Shown here one piece after another: positions 5,046-5,715 of a stretch of DNA of 5,715 bases. Both the position numbers and the translations under genes were made by a program. The stretch's first letter is position 1, and each line of letters opens with the position of its first letter. This DNA is from Bacillota bacterium (GTDB lineage: Bacteria > Bacillota > Sulfobacillia > Symbiobacteriales > Symbiobacteriaceae), in contig JAQBPS010000286.1 in the NCBI GenBank assembly GCA_028287415.1, forward strand, positions 1 through 5,715. The letters run 5' to 3'. Below the pieces are notes generated by a model that had not been told where the DNA came from, did no database searches, and saw nothing but the letters and a program-made list of their open reading frames with translations.

Positions 5046-5715
5046 TTACGGGGTCGCACCGTTGGTCCAGAAATTGACGTGGACGTTCCCCTTCACACCG
5101 GGCAGCTTGAAGAAGGCGACCGGATTGCTGAGGACCTGTGTGGCCATCCCCTCGGGCTTCAACACCTGGGCCTCGATGTGCCAGATGCCGTCCACGAGCC
5201 GGGCGTCGCCGATCAGCTCGATCCGATAACCGCCGGTGGCCTGCATGCCGCCAGCGATTCCCACGAGGAGGCCGTCGTTGGTCGTAACCACCTTGTAGGA
5301 AGCAGCCTGCTCCACGGTCAGGGCGCCCGACCACGCACGCAGCTCCTCAGGCAGAGCGGACTCGGCAACAACGGTGGGCATGACCTGCGCATCGCCGCCC
5401 TTCACCTTGGCGTTCGGCAGCGCCGAGAGCATCTTGACCTCGACGTTGCCCTTCATCCCATTCAGCGAGAAGTAGCCAACCGGATTGGTGATCATCGTGA
5501 CGGCCGGCCCGGTGGGCGCCACAACCTTCGCCTCGATCATCCAGGTGCCGTCGACCAGCTTGGCGCTCACGATCTCAATCGAGTAGCCACCGGAGGGTTG
5601 CTGGCCACCGGCGATCGCCAGGTAGCTACCGTTGGCGGTCGTGACCACCTTGTAGCCGGGGAGCCCGCCCTCGATCTTCTGGGCGCTAGCCCAGGCCCGC
5701 AGCTCTTCGGGCGCA
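5046..5715 (-). CDS. Protein with tandem PrcB C-terminal-like domains (5' end outside window)
   Basis: The minus-strand frame is open from the right edge of the window to TAA at 5048-5046, giving 222 visible residues. An in-frame GTG at 5648 lies inside a domain, so it is not the true start; the 22 residues before it align with the second copy. The visible part holds two related domains of about 95 residues, joined by a linker of about 25. Each reads PEELRAW, then YKVVTT, IAGG(Q/M)Q, (S/T)GGY and I-E, LVDG-W-IEA, NPV-(Y/F)F and KGNV. The core, a beta strand followed by T/S-GGY and then a strand with hydrophobic-Glu pairs and a Pro, resembles the PrcB C-terminal domain, named after a subunit of the Treponema dentilisin protease complex. 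In Bacillota such domains occur in secreted or surface proteins of unknown function. No signal peptide or catalytic residues can be judged because the N-terminus is missing. The domain call is moderately confident and the function is unknown. Confidence 0.7.
   Translation of the reverse strand, partial: APEELRAWASAQKIEGGLPGYKVVTTANGSYLAIAGGQQPSGGYSIEIVSAKLVDGTWMIEAKVVAPTGPAVTMITNPVGYFSLNGMKGNVEVKMLSALPNAKVKGGDAQVMPTVVAESALPEELRAWSGALTVEQAASYKVVTTNDGLLVGIAGGMQATGGYRIELIGDARLVDGIWHIEAQVLKPEGMATQVLSNPVAFFKLPGVKGNVHVNFWTNGATP
5070..5354 (-). repeat. PrcB-like domain repeat, C-terminal copy
   Basis: Encodes the second domain copy, from LPEELRAW to about the VNF near the C-terminus. Against the other copy, about half the residues are identical by eye, with a period of about 120 residues (360 bases) and only one- or two-residue gaps. 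This indicates an internal duplication. Confidence 0.75.
5430..5715 (-). repeat. PrcB-like domain repeat, upstream copy (reaches window edge)
   Basis: Encodes the copy from APEELRAW, beginning at the window edge, to GNVEVKM. The linker before the other copy ends ESALPEELRAW, and this copy opens with the same PEELRAW motif. The region beyond the edge may therefore hold a further linker and repeat. Confidence 0.7.

Noticed and set aside
5041..5334. A 97-codon minus-strand open frame overlapping the PrcB-like gene
   Set aside because: It is in a different frame from the repeat-bearing protein and is very Arg/Gly-rich without domain features. The internal repeats fix the true frame.

Overview
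The window is high-GC bacterial DNA with dense, co-directional gene packing, AGGAGG-like ribosome binding sites and TTG/GTG starts. The TRAP solute-binding protein carries a lipoprotein signal ending in a Leu-Ile-Ala-Gly-Cys lipobox. The last gene encodes PrcB-type C-terminal domains. Together these point to a high-GC Bacillota (Firmicutes) lineage, possibly Symbiobacterium-like. This is an inference from style, not from a marker gene.

Positions 1-3762 form one tight plus-strand operon. It begins with the last codons of an upstream gene (1-68), whose end resembles that of CaiB/BaiF (class III) CoA-transferases. Next comes an HMG-CoA lyase-family enzyme (37-924), overlapping the upstream gene. 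A complete three-part TRAP transporter follows: substrate-binding lipoprotein DctP (938-1978), small membrane subunit DctQ (1980-2468) and large membrane subunit DctM (2473-3762). Gaps between these genes are 1 to 13 bases. The implied logic is to import a carboxylate by sodium- or proton-driven TRAP transport, attach CoA, and cleave the acyl-CoA by retro-aldol/Claisen chemistry to acetyl-CoA (or a homologue) plus a keto acid. Citramalate, itaconate-derived acids or 3-hydroxy-3-methylglutarate are candidate substrates, but the sequence does not decide between them.

Positions 3763-3946 are a more AT-rich leader with a promoter-like element, a perfect 10-bp hairpin and an extended -10 candidate. 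It precedes a FUSC/aromatic acid exporter-type membrane protein (ending at 4978), whose codon use is less GC-biased than the operon's. Its start codon is uncertain.

The exporter gene converges on a minus-strand gene (5046 to beyond 5715). A strong perfect inverted repeat at 4999-5029, probably a bidirectional terminator, separates them. The minus-strand gene encodes at least two tandem PrcB C-terminal-like domains and is cut by the right edge of the window.

I see no tRNA, rRNA, CRISPR, insertion sequence or phage element. I do not see a clearly new biological system. The most useful leads are the lyase/transporter module of unknown substrate, a charge change in the lyase's active-site loop region, and the hairpin-bearing leader of the exporter gene.
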